A stretch of 19,198 nucleotides of DNA. Source: Planctomycetota bacterium (GTDB taxonomy: Bacteria > Planctomycetota > Planctomycetia > Isosphaerales > Isosphaeraceae). The stretch is from positions 1-19,198 of the forward strand of contig JAJYCH010000010.1 in assembly GCA_021778575.1 (NCBI GenBank). The letters are read 5' to 3'. Each line of letters starts with the position of its first letter. Positions within the stretch are counted from its first letter, which is position 1. The translations under genes were made by a program, and so were the position numbers. Positions 1 to 6,494 of the stretch are shown piece after piece. Under the pieces are notes generated by a model, which was given only the letters and a program-made list of their open reading frames with translations, was not told the DNA's origin and did not search any database.

Positions 1-106
1 AAACCAAGAAATCATCGAAACTTCCGCCGCCAGAGATTTCACATCAGTGGACGGCGTAGCATGCCACCCAGATACAGAAATCGGGAAGTTATTCGCCGCC
101 TGTTCC

Positions 107-1582
107 TTATCCGTGGCCGTAACCACGGTCGAAGGCGTCGAGGTCGCGGAGGTGGGCCGAGTAGCAGGTCCGGAAGGTGTCGGCGTCGATCGTCCAGCGC
201 GGGGCGTCCTCGGTATGGCGGTGGCAATGTTCTTCCAGGAGCCGGTGGAGAAACTTGAAAAGCTGCCGAGGGGTCCGCAGGTTGCCCAGCGCGTCTTTCA
301 GCGAGTCGTCCGAAACGGATGGGTCGACCAGTTGACGGAGTCTCGGTCCCCCTTCACCGTTCGCGGCGGGCTCGATCGCGCATGCCTTGAGCCGATCTCC
401 CGCCAGGTCGTACAGCGACGATCCGGTCCAGCGGAGCGGTTTGATCAGGTTGAGCTTGTCGGGCCGGGCCCGGTCGTAAAAGTCCTTGTCTTCCTTTTCG
501 AGGTAGTACGCCAGCTCGATCGGGAGCAACAGCTTGAAACCGATCCCCGGATGCCGCAAGAACTTGTGGTCGAGCAGCGGCCACATCAAGGCCCGCATCT
601 TGCGGGGATCGCCTTCGATCAGTTGGGGTTCGTCGACCCGGTCGACCAGGACAACGATTCCGGAATAGCCCAGGGTGTTCAGCACGCCCTGGAACTTGCG
701 GAGCAGTTCGTAGCGTTCCTCGCCGCCCCCTCGGACGGTCGACGGGAGCGGCTGGCCGGCGATCTCGCTCGGCTGGAACCAGAGAAGCTCCCAGCGGAGC
801 GCGGCGGGGTCCCGGCTGAGAACCCGGACGGCCCGACGGATCGATTTGGCGTTCCATTCGGCCTTCGCGAGCCGCCAGCCCCAGTAGATCCAGCCCAGCA
901 GGACGGGCACGACCAGCCAGGGAAGAATCGACATCGCCCGGACCGAGGGGAACGCGGCGATCAGGGCCAGGACCGCGAGCGTGGTTCCGAAGCCGATCTG
1001 AAGGTCGCGACGGCTCCAGAGCGAGCGGAACCCCGAGCGTCGTCGGAGTCGGCTCCAGCGCTTTTCGATCGGCTCGCGGGTCGACTGGTCGTAGAGCGCG
1101 GCCAGGAGCAAAAGGTCGCGACGTTGGTCGAGACTGAGCGGAGTCAGGTCGGTCCGTTCGGCGGTCAAGGCGTCGACCAGTTTGGTCACGCCAAGCGCCA
1201 GGATCGCGTCCATGTGGTCCTGAAGCTTCCAGCGCTCCAGGGCTTCACCGGAATCTTTGCCGCGAACGGCGTCGCGAAAGTGGTCGAGGAACGGGTTGAA
1301 GTCGTCGTAGGAGATGACGAAGACCCGGGCGCCGGGATGGTCGGCGTTATAGGCTTCCATCTCGGAGGTCACCTGAAGCCGAAGCGCGGTCTTGCCGCTC
1401 CCCTTTTCACCGAAGACAAGCGCGGTCGAGGGGTCGGCCGGACTGCCGAAGAACTTGTCCCAGGCGGGGTGGTGGATCGTGGCCAGGCAGCTACGCTTGA
1501 ACACGGTGTCGGTCTGGGCGTCCTCCTCGCTGAAAGGGTTGCCACCGATCCCGTGATGTTTCAAGAACTGGTCGATCTTCAT
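107..1582 (-). CDS. KAP-like membrane P-loop NTPase, 491 aa
   Basis: Probable ATP-binding and hydrolysing membrane protein of unknown role. Visible: an N-terminal NPFSEEDA segment (residues 15-22), Walker A GEKGSGKTA (58-66), two adjacent hydrophobic helices (about 195-213 and 217-236), and a Walker B-like IVVLVDRVDEP (309-319). The membrane hairpin therefore lies between Walker A and Walker B, the arrangement known from prokaryotic KAP NTPases. The PF-containing N-terminus also recalls ExeA-type AAA ATPases. Start ATG at 1582 is supported by GGAGG about 11 nt upstream on the minus strand. It is divergent from modA, so nothing ties it to molybdate uptake, and no partner gene lies downstream in the window (only 106 bp remain). 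P-loop NTPase is secure; KAP membership is inferred from topology; the substrate is unknown. Confidence 0.85.
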   Translation of the reverse strand: MKIDQFLKHHGIGGNPFSEEDAQTDTVFKRSCLATIHHPAWDKFFGSPADPSTALVFGEKGSGKTALRLQVTSEMEAYNADHPGARVFVISYDDFNPFLDHFRDAVRGKDSGEALERWKLQDHMDAILALGVTKLVDALTAERTDLTPLSLDQRRDLLLLAALYDQSTREPIEKRWSRLRRRSGFRSLWSRRDLQIGFGTTLAVLALIAAFPSVRAMSILPWLVVPVLLGWIYWGWRLAKAEWNAKSIRRAVRVLSRDPAALRWELLWFQPSEIAGQPLPSTVRGGGEERYELLRKFQGVLNTLGYSGIVVLVDRVDEPQLIEGDPRKMRALMWPLLDHKFLRHPGIGFKLLLPIELAYYLEKEDKDFYDRARPDKLNLIKPLRWTGSSLYDLAGDRLKACAIEPAANGEGGPRLRQLVDPSVSDDSLKDALGNLRTPRQLFKFLHRLLEEHCHRHTEDAPRWTIDADTFRTCYSAHLRDLDAFDRGYGHG

Positions 1583-1770
1583 CCCGTCCCACGCCTCCAG
1601 GTCATTCCCGACGATTTTCGTCCATCCGTCTTACCCGATCGAGCCGTCCCGAACAATCTCATCGGCGATGGAGTCGCGAACAAGTTGGGCAAAACGGGGG
1701 CCTTCCTGGTAAATTCGTGAGAGTCGCTCGGAGATTCTGAAATCGAGCCGAAATCGGGAGACTTACCATC

Positions 1771-2595
1771 GTGCGGCGGATTCGATCTTGTGCCTGGCTC
1801 GCAATCCTCACGCTGTTGCCGTTCGGCTGCGGACCTTCCACTTCCGAAACTCCCAAGATTCGAGTGGCCGCCGCGAGCGATCTCCAGGCCGCCTTGCCGA
1901 TTCTTGCCATTGCGTTTCGACAGGCTCACGAGATCGAGGTCGTGCCGGTTTACGGAGCTTCGGGCCAACTGGCCGAGCAGATTCGCCAGGGGGCGCCCTT
2001 TGACGTCTTTCTCTCGGCCAACCAATCCTTCATCCAGCGCCTGGCCGATGACGGCCAGGTCCGGCCCGATTCGGTTCAACCTTATGCCCGAGGGTCACTC
2101 GTTTTCGCCGTCAACAAGCTTTCGGCAATCAAGCTGAATGGTTTGGACGACCTGAAGCGACCCGAGATTCACAAGATTGCCATCGCCAATCCCGTGACGG
2201 CACCTTACGGAGTGGCGGCGAAGCAGGCTCTCGAACGTGGCAAGCTCTGGGACGATCTCCAGCCGAAAATTGTCCCGGCCGAATCGGTCCGCCAGGCGCT
2301 CCAGATGGTCCAGACCGGTAATGCCGAAGTTGCTCTGGTTGGTCGATCAATCGCCGAGGTTCCCGAGGTAGTCATTGTCACATTGCCACCGGACGTTTGC
2401 GATCCGATCGTGCAATATCTCGGGATTGTTGCCTCGTCGAAGCAATCGGACGATGCCCGAGCTTTCGCCGAGTTCGTTCTCGGTGATGTTGGCCAGGGGA
2501 TTCTGTTTCAACTCGGGTTTCGGGGGGTGAAACCGCCCAGGCCCGAAAAAGCTCCGGCCCGACCGGGCGCTGACAAGTTAGTGGACACTCCATGA
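1771..2595 (+). CDS. modA: ModA, molybdate-binding lipoprotein of the ABC importer
   Basis: Extracytoplasmic solute-binding protein that captures molybdate (possibly tungstate) and delivers it to ModBC. The 274-aa product starts with a basic stretch, a hydrophobic segment and a lipobox LPFGC with Cys20, so it is probably lipid-anchored. The mature part begins with the ModA hallmark AAASDLQAALP (residues 33-43), followed by GASGQLAEQI and GAPFDVFLSA, which match the oxyanion-binding loops of the family. The GTG start at 1771 is preceded by CGGGAG (1755-1760) at a normal distance. Its stop overlaps the modB ATG (ATGA at 2592-2595), indicating translational coupling. It is the first gene of modABC. 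No ModE-type palindrome was seen upstream. Family assignment is strong; molybdate versus tungstate cannot be settled by eye. Confidence 0.93.
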   Translation: MRRIRSCAWLAILTLLPFGCGPSTSETPKIRVAAASDLQAALPILAIAFRQAHEIEVVPVYGASGQLAEQIRQGAPFDVFLSANQSFIQRLADDGQVRPDSVQPYARGSLVFAVNKLSAIKLNGLDDLKRPEIHKIAIANPVTAPYGVAAKQALERGKLWDDLQPKIVPAESVRQALQMVQTGNAEVALVGRSIAEVPEVVIVTLPPDVCDPIVQYLGIVASSKQSDDARAFAEFVLGDVGQGILFQLGFRGVKPPRPEKAPARPGADKLVDTP

Positions 2596-3254
2596 TCGGC
2601 CCGTTCTGGCTGTCGCTGAAGATCGCGAGCCTGGCGACGATTCTCATCATTCTGGTGGGCTTCCCGCTGGCTCTGGGACTGGCCCGGTTCCGGTTTCCCG
2701 GCAAAGGACTCCTCTCGGGTCTGCTGATCTTGCCGCTGGTGCTGCCGCCGACGGTTCTTGGCTTCGTCTTGTTAAAACTGCTCGGCCGACAGGGATGGCT
2801 GGGACACTGGCTCGAAGCGGCCTGTGGCCTGACGATCGTGTTTCACTGGTCGGGTGCGGTTGTCGCCGCCGCCGTCGCGGCGTTCCCGCTGTTTCTCCTG
2901 CCGGCCCGAGGGGCTCTGGAAGGTGTCAATCCCGCCTACGAGGACGCTGCCCGGTTGCTCGGTCGAACCGAGCTCTCCGTCCTCCGCTCGATCACGATCC
3001 CCCTGGCCTGGCGTGGTCTGGTCGCCGGGTCGGTCCTCGCGTTCGCTCGGGCCTTGGGGGATTTCGGCACGACCTTGATGGTCGCCGGCAATATCCCTGG
3101 TTTGACGCAAACGGCTTCGCTGGCGATCTTTGACGCCGTCAACGCCGACGACCCGGCACGAGCCGGCCAGCTTGCCCTGGTGGTGGCGTTGACCTCGGTT
3201 CTGGCCGTGGCGATCACTCAGTGGAGCCTGCCTCGATCAGGGAGGCGACCTTGA
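2592..3254 (+). CDS. modB: ModB, molybdate ABC transporter permease
   Basis: Inner-membrane channel subunit of the molybdate importer. The 220-aa protein has about five to six hydrophobic segments (roughly 9-31, 43-64, 84-103, 142-160 and 193-211) and the cytoplasmic EAA loop that docks on the ATPase: EDAARLLGRTELSVLRSITIP at about 117-137, followed by the conserved FARALGDFGTT (151-161) typical of ModB/CysT permeases. Length matches the family. The ATG overlaps the modA stop by an ATGA junction and has no strong Shine-Dalgarno of its own, consistent with coupled translation. The stop TGA (3252-3254) overlaps the likely modC start. The operon context (binding protein, permease, ATPase) makes the role near certain. 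Confidence 0.94.
   Translation: MIGPFWLSLKIASLATILIILVGFPLALGLARFRFPGKGLLSGLLILPLVLPPTVLGFVLLKLLGRQGWLGHWLEAACGLTIVFHWSGAVVAAAVAAFPLFLLPARGALEGVNPAYEDAARLLGRTELSVLRSITIPLAWRGLVAGSVLAFARALGDFGTTLMVAGNIPGLTQTASLAIFDAVNADDPARAGQLALVVALTSVLAVAITQWSLPRSGRRP
3239..3253 (+). promoter_or_regulatory. Shine-Dalgarno fixing the modC TTG start
   Basis: AGGGAGG (3239-3245), inside the end of modB, lies 5 nt before a TTG codon (3251-3253) that overlaps the modB TGA. This is a far better initiation context than the upstream in-frame GTG at 3221, which has no comparable purine block. The inference is that modC begins at 3251 and is translationally coupled to modB. Confidence 0.7.
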
Positions 3255-4351
3255 TCGACAACGAGAACTGTCTCCGGGTGCATCTCGATCATGTCGTTCA
3301 TCCGGGGCTCCGGCTCACCGTCGAGTTTGGTCTCAAGCCCGAAATCGGCGTCTTATTTGGAGCTTCGGGGGCCGGTAAATCGACGATTCTTCGACTATTG
3401 ACCGGGCTGAATCGTCCCGATCGCGGTTCGATCCGGTTGTTCTCGACGGACCTGTTCGACTCGGCCCGGTCGATCGATGTTCGCTTGCGTGACCGGCGGA
3501 TCGGCCTGATTTTTCAGGATGATCTGTTGTTCCCCCATTTGAACGTCGCGAAAAATATCACGTTCGGAATCGCCGGCTGGACGCGGACGAAGATGATGGA
3601 GCGACTGGGGGAAGTGGTGGAACTCTGCGGCGTCAATCATCTGCTTGACCGCGACCCATCGACGCTTTCGGGCGGCGAGCGGCAGAGAGTCGGTCTGGCC
3701 CGGGCGCTGGCCCCTCGGCCGAGGCTCTTGCTCTGCGACGAACCGGTCGGGGCTCTCGACCTGGCCGCGCGGTTTTCCTTGCTCGATCGGATCAAGCGGG
3801 TCCAGCGAGCCGAGTCGATCCCTCTGCTTTATGTCACTCACTCGACCGATGAGGCAATGACCCTGGGCGACCGACTCTTGTTGCTGGCCGAAGGGCGGAT
3901 CGTGGCGGATGGCTTGCCGCTGGATGTGCTTTCGAGCCGAGAATCGACCGGGTCGATCAAGCTCCGGAACCTGTTCGAGGCGGTCATTGAATCGAATGAT
4001 CCGGACGACCTGGAGACGACGTTGCGGCTCGTGAGAGGGCCTCGGCTGATTATTCCCCGGCGCTCGGGCCGGGTGGGCGATCCGGTTCGGCTTTCGATCG
4101 ACGCCGACGAGATCGTTCTGGCCCGAGGTCCGGTTGGTGAATTGAGCGCGCGTAATCTGGTCGAGGGGACGGTGGAGCGAGTCGTCACTCACGGTCACCA
4201 GGCCGAAGTCCTGGTCCGGACCGATCGGTTAGTCTGGGGAATTGGAGTGGTCAAATCCGCCGTGGACTCGCTGGGGTTGATCGAGGGGACGGAAGTTCGG
4301 ATGATCATCAAGTCACGAAGCTGTCGAGTGATCGACGAAGAATCAACATAG
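3251..4351 (+). CDS. modC: ModC, molybdate ABC transporter ATPase with C-terminal TOBE/MOP domain
   Basis: Cytoplasmic ATPase that powers ModB. With the TTG start at 3251 the product is 366 aa. Motifs in that numbering: Walker A GASGAGKST (37-45), Q-loop IFQDD (87-91), signature LSGGERQ (139-145), Walker B LLLCDEP (159-165) and H-loop His197 in YVTHSTDEA. A C-terminal TOBE/MOP oxyanion-binding domain covers about 275-360, including LSARNLVEGTV. The frame also opens at a GTG at 3221, but the TTG at 3251 is preferred: AGGGAGG (3239-3245) sits 5 nt before it and it overlaps the modB stop as TTGA. The stop is TAG. The bestrophin gene follows 27 nt later and may be cotranscribed. Confidence 0.93.
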   Translation: MIDNENCLRVHLDHVVHPGLRLTVEFGLKPEIGVLFGASGAGKSTILRLLTGLNRPDRGSIRLFSTDLFDSARSIDVRLRDRRIGLIFQDDLLFPHLNVAKNITFGIAGWTRTKMMERLGEVVELCGVNHLLDRDPSTLSGGERQRVGLARALAPRPRLLLCDEPVGALDLAARFSLLDRIKRVQRAESIPLLYVTHSTDEAMTLGDRLLLLAEGRIVADGLPLDVLSSRESTGSIKLRNLFEAVIESNDPDDLETTLRLVRGPRLIIPRRSGRVGDPVRLSIDADEIVLARGPVGELSARNLVEGTVERVVTHGHQAEVLVRTDRLVWGIGVVKSAVDSLGLIEGTEVRMIIKSRSCRVIDEEST

Positions 4352-4378
4352 TCCGAAAGATGTGAGAACACGATCGCC

Positions 4379-5314
4379 ATGAAGCTCCGGTCGCCATTAC
4401 GGTTCATGAAACGCCCGGATTTCTGGTCGCATGTCCTCGATGCCGAGGGGGCCGGGCAACAGAGTCGGGTCAGTCGCCCGATCATCATCACGTTCGTGTT
4501 CGCGACGGTTGTCTGGTTCCTCGACTGGGTCACTCCGCTGGGTATCGACCTGGGTATCGAGGTCGCGCCTTATGAGTTTGCCGGGGCCATCCTCGGGTCT
4601 CTTCTGGTTCTTCGAGCGAATGCCGGGATTGAACGCTGGTGGGAAGGGCGGAAGCTATGGGGCGGGATCGTGAACCAATCGCGAAACCTGGCGGTGATCG
4701 TTCTGGCCAACGGACCCAGCGACCCGCGCTGGCGTCGTGAGATCATTGGTTGGATCGCCGCCTTTGGCCATGTCTCGCGACGCACCCTCCGCCGCCAGAA
4801 AAACATGACCGAGGTCGAGGAACTGGTCGGAGCGGAGGGGATCGAATGGATCGCCCGGGCCGAGCACCGGCCGAGCGCCGTGGCCTTGAGAATCGGCTCG
4901 ATGCTTCGCGAGGCACGCGATCGAGGGGAGTTCGATTCGTTCGCGTTCCTCAAGGCCGAGGACCAGACGTGTCTGTTGATCGACCATGAGGGCGGCTGCG
5001 AACGGATTCTCAAAACACCGCTGGCGGCAGCTTACGTGGTCCTGATCCGCCGCTTCATCGTGCTTTTTCTGGCGACTTTGCCGTTTGCCCTGCTCCGGCG
5101 GATCGAGTGGCTGACTCCACTGGTCACGACTCTGGTGGCGTATCCCATTCTGGCGCTGGATCATATCGCCGACGACCTCCAGCAGCCGTTCTCGACCAGT
5201 AGCATCAACCACCTGCCACTCAATGACATCACGACGAACATCGAATCGAACCTTCTGGCGCTGCTTCCCGAAGACGAGCCGCAGGAGGATTGCAAAGTGG
5301 TCGGACAATTGTAG
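4379..5314 (+). CDS. Bestrophin-family (RFP-TM/UPF0187) anion channel protein
   Basis: Predicted pentameric membrane channel of the bestrophin family, usually permeable to chloride, bicarbonate or other anions (some bacterial members conduct cations). The 311-aa protein has hydrophobic segments at about 34-50, 66-80, 217-237 and 243-260. The family signature RANAGIERWWEGRKLW lies at 79-94, followed by GIVNQSRNLA. Near the end INHLPLNDI and IESNLLALL match the conserved bestrophin C-terminal core. The ATG at 4379 aligns well with the family N-terminus; the ribosome-binding site is weak. It lies 27 nt after modC on the same strand, so readthrough transcription is plausible, though a functional link to molybdate is only a guess. 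Oddity: the last 10 residues (QEDCKVVGQL) and the stop codon lie in an inverted-repeat element (5282-5439), so the native C-terminus was probably altered. Confidence 0.9.
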   Translation: MKLRSPLRFMKRPDFWSHVLDAEGAGQQSRVSRPIIITFVFATVVWFLDWVTPLGIDLGIEVAPYEFAGAILGSLLVLRANAGIERWWEGRKLWGGIVNQSRNLAVIVLANGPSDPRWRREIIGWIAAFGHVSRRTLRRQKNMTEVEELVGAEGIEWIARAEHRPSAVALRIGSMLREARDRGEFDSFAFLKAEDQTCLLIDHEGGCERILKTPLAAAYVVLIRRFIVLFLATLPFALLRRIEWLTPLVTTLVAYPILALDHIADDLQQPFSTSSINHLPLNDITTNIESNLLALLPEDEPQEDCKVVGQL

Positions 5315-5439
5315 GGTTCGCTGTGCGGACCGTGGTTTCGATCGACAAATCTCGAAGGTCTGGTCGTCGACCCGTGGTCGAGCGAAGGCCGCAAACGCGG
5401 TCCGCACAGCGGACCCTACCAGACTTTGCAATCCTCCTG
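5282..5439. repeat. Two-arm inverted-repeat element (MITE/REP-like) at the bestrophin 3' end
   Basis: Outer arms are a perfect 17-bp inverted repeat, CAGGAGGATTGCAAAGT (5282-5298) against its reverse complement at 5423-5439. Inner arms are 21 bp with one mismatch (5311-5331 against 5399-5419), starting GTAGGGT on the left and ending ACCCTAC on the right. The arms are separated by 12 nt on the left but only 3 nt on the right, and 67 nt lie between the inner arms. Each inner arm also folds on itself: GGTCCGC-ACA-GCGGACC on the right, and on the left the same with one G-U pair. This resembles paired REP (BIME) units or a small miniature inverted-repeat element. It contains the stop codon of the upstream gene at 5312-5314. 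No transposase is present and no target duplication was identified. The structure could also serve as a transcription barrier. Confidence 0.75.
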
Positions 5440-5457
5440 ACCCGAGCCGGCAGAGGC

Positions 5458-5487
5458 TTGACGGGTGAACATGATGATGGCTAAAGT
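5458..5487 (+). promoter_or_regulatory. Candidate sigma70-type promoter of the aldolase gene
   Basis: A -35 box TTGACG (5458-5463) and a -10 box TAAAGT (5482-5487) are separated by 18 nt and lie about 50 nt before the ATG at 5539. An inverted repeat GGCTTGA (5455-5461) / TCAAGCC (5495-5501) brackets the promoter, with GGG/CCC extending it after a one-base bulge. A nested hairpin GGCTA-AAGTC-TAGCC (5479-5493) covers the -10 box. This could be an operator or just structure in the leader. Confidence 0.35.
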
Positions 5488-5538
5488 CTAGCCCTCAAGC
5501 CACTTCCGACTTTGAATCCGCGCTCCGGAGAGCCCGCC

Positions 5539-6201
5539 ATGACGCACTCGACCATCCTCCAGCGGATTCTTGACGGCGGGATCGTCGCGGTGGTCCGGTC
5601 GGATTCGCCCGACCAGTTGGTCGGAGTGGTCGAGGCACTGGCCGAGGGGGGAGTGACGGCGGCTGAGATCACCTTCACGGTTCCCGATGCCGTTGAGGTC
5701 ATCCGCGCGGTTCACAAGGCGCTGGGAGACTCGATCGTGCTGGGGGCGGGATCGGTCCTCGATTCCGAAACGGCCCGCGCGGCGCTCCTCGCTGGAGCCG
5801 AGTATATCGTTGGACCGTCCACAAACCTCGACGTGATCCGACTTTGCAAGCGCTATGGCAAGGTCGTCATGCCTGGGGCTCTCACACCCACCGAGGTCGT
5901 CACCGCCTGGGAGGCGGGCGCTGATATCGTCAAGATTTTCCCTTCCGACCTGGGCGGACCTTCCTATATCAAGGCGCTTCGAGCGCCGCTCCCGCAGATC
6001 CGGATGATGCCCACCGGCGGCGTGGATCTATCGACCGCCGAGACATTTCTCAAGGCGGGAGCCTGTTGTCTCGGTGTCGGCAGTTCGCTTGTCGAACCGA
6101 AAGCCGTTGCCTCGGGGGACTTCGAGCGAATCAGCGAGCTGGCGAGGCAATTCCGCGCGATCGTGCGGAAGTTCCGCGACGAGGCCGTCGGCGGAAAATG
6201 A
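5539..6201 (+). CDS. eda: KDPG/KHG aldolase (2-dehydro-3-deoxy-phosphogluconate aldolase family)
   Basis: Cytosolic class I aldolase that would split 2-keto-3-deoxy-6-phosphogluconate into pyruvate and glyceraldehyde 3-phosphate (Entner-Doudoroff or sugar-acid catabolism) and often also handles 4-hydroxy-2-oxoglutarate. The 220-aa product, a normal length, shows VAVVRS (17-21, Arg20), the catalytic Glu43 in AAEITFTVPDA, GAGSVLDS (69-76), the Schiff-base Lys132 in DIVKIFPSDLGG, and the phosphate loop PTGGVD (158-163). The ATG at 5539 is chosen over an in-frame TTG at 5512 because GGAGAG (5527-5532) lies 6 nt before it. No edd or other sugar-acid gene is next to it, so the physiological substrate is open. 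An independent transcript from the candidate promoter at 5458 is likely. Confidence 0.92.
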   Translation: MTHSTILQRILDGGIVAVVRSDSPDQLVGVVEALAEGGVTAAEITFTVPDAVEVIRAVHKALGDSIVLGAGSVLDSETARAALLAGAEYIVGPSTNLDVIRLCKRYGKVVMPGALTPTEVVTAWEAGADIVKIFPSDLGGPSYIKALRAPLPQIRMMPTGGVDLSTAETFLKAGACCLGVGSSLVEPKAVASGDFERISELARQFRAIVRKFRDEAVGGK

Positions 6202-6235
6202 GCGATTCAGCTCCGGAAGGCTACGGAGCCGCTCA
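6199..6235 (+). terminator. Stem-loop over the aldolase stop codon
   Basis: TGAGCG (6199-6204, including the TGA stop) pairs with CGCTCA (6230-6235), and GCTCCG (6210-6215) pairs with CGGAGC (6224-6229), with an ATTCA bulge on one side and an 8-nt loop. There is no T-run, so it is a weak terminator candidate or a 3'-end stabilising hairpin. Confidence 0.35.
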
Positions 6236-6494
6236 TTCGGGACGTCCGGCCAGGGTGGGCAGGATGCGCTGGTTGGCTTGTTGGGGAAGTTCCGGAAGAT
6301 AGGTTGTCGGCGATTTCTCGATCGACCGTCAACGCCGGTACAATCCGCACCGTCGGTCGAAACATTTCAAGCGATACGCTCGTCGGCGTCGATAAGCGTC
6401 GAGAGGGAGTCTCGATGCGCTCCGGGCTTTGCTCTCTTTTCAAGAGGCAGCGGGTTATCGGATCGAGACTGTTCGGGACCGGGGGTGTTGACTC

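Noticed and set aside
47..1720. 557-codon plus-strand open frame
   Set aside because: It lies antisense to the P-loop NTPase, has no ribosome-binding site or recognisable motif, and its composition (Gly/Val/Arg/Glu/Gln rich) is that of a GC-driven shadow frame.
1583..1770. ModE-type operator or clear promoter upstream of modA
   Set aside because: No ModE-like palindrome. The best -35/-10 pair (TTGGGC at 1685, TAAATT at 1710) has a 19-nt spacer and poor matches.
3395..4198. 267-codon minus-strand frame inside modC
   Set aside because: Shadow of modC, which has full ABC ATPase motifs.
4655..5431. 258-codon minus-strand frame over the bestrophin gene
   Set aside because: Antisense to a clear bestrophin coding sequence; low-complexity Arg/Gln-rich product.
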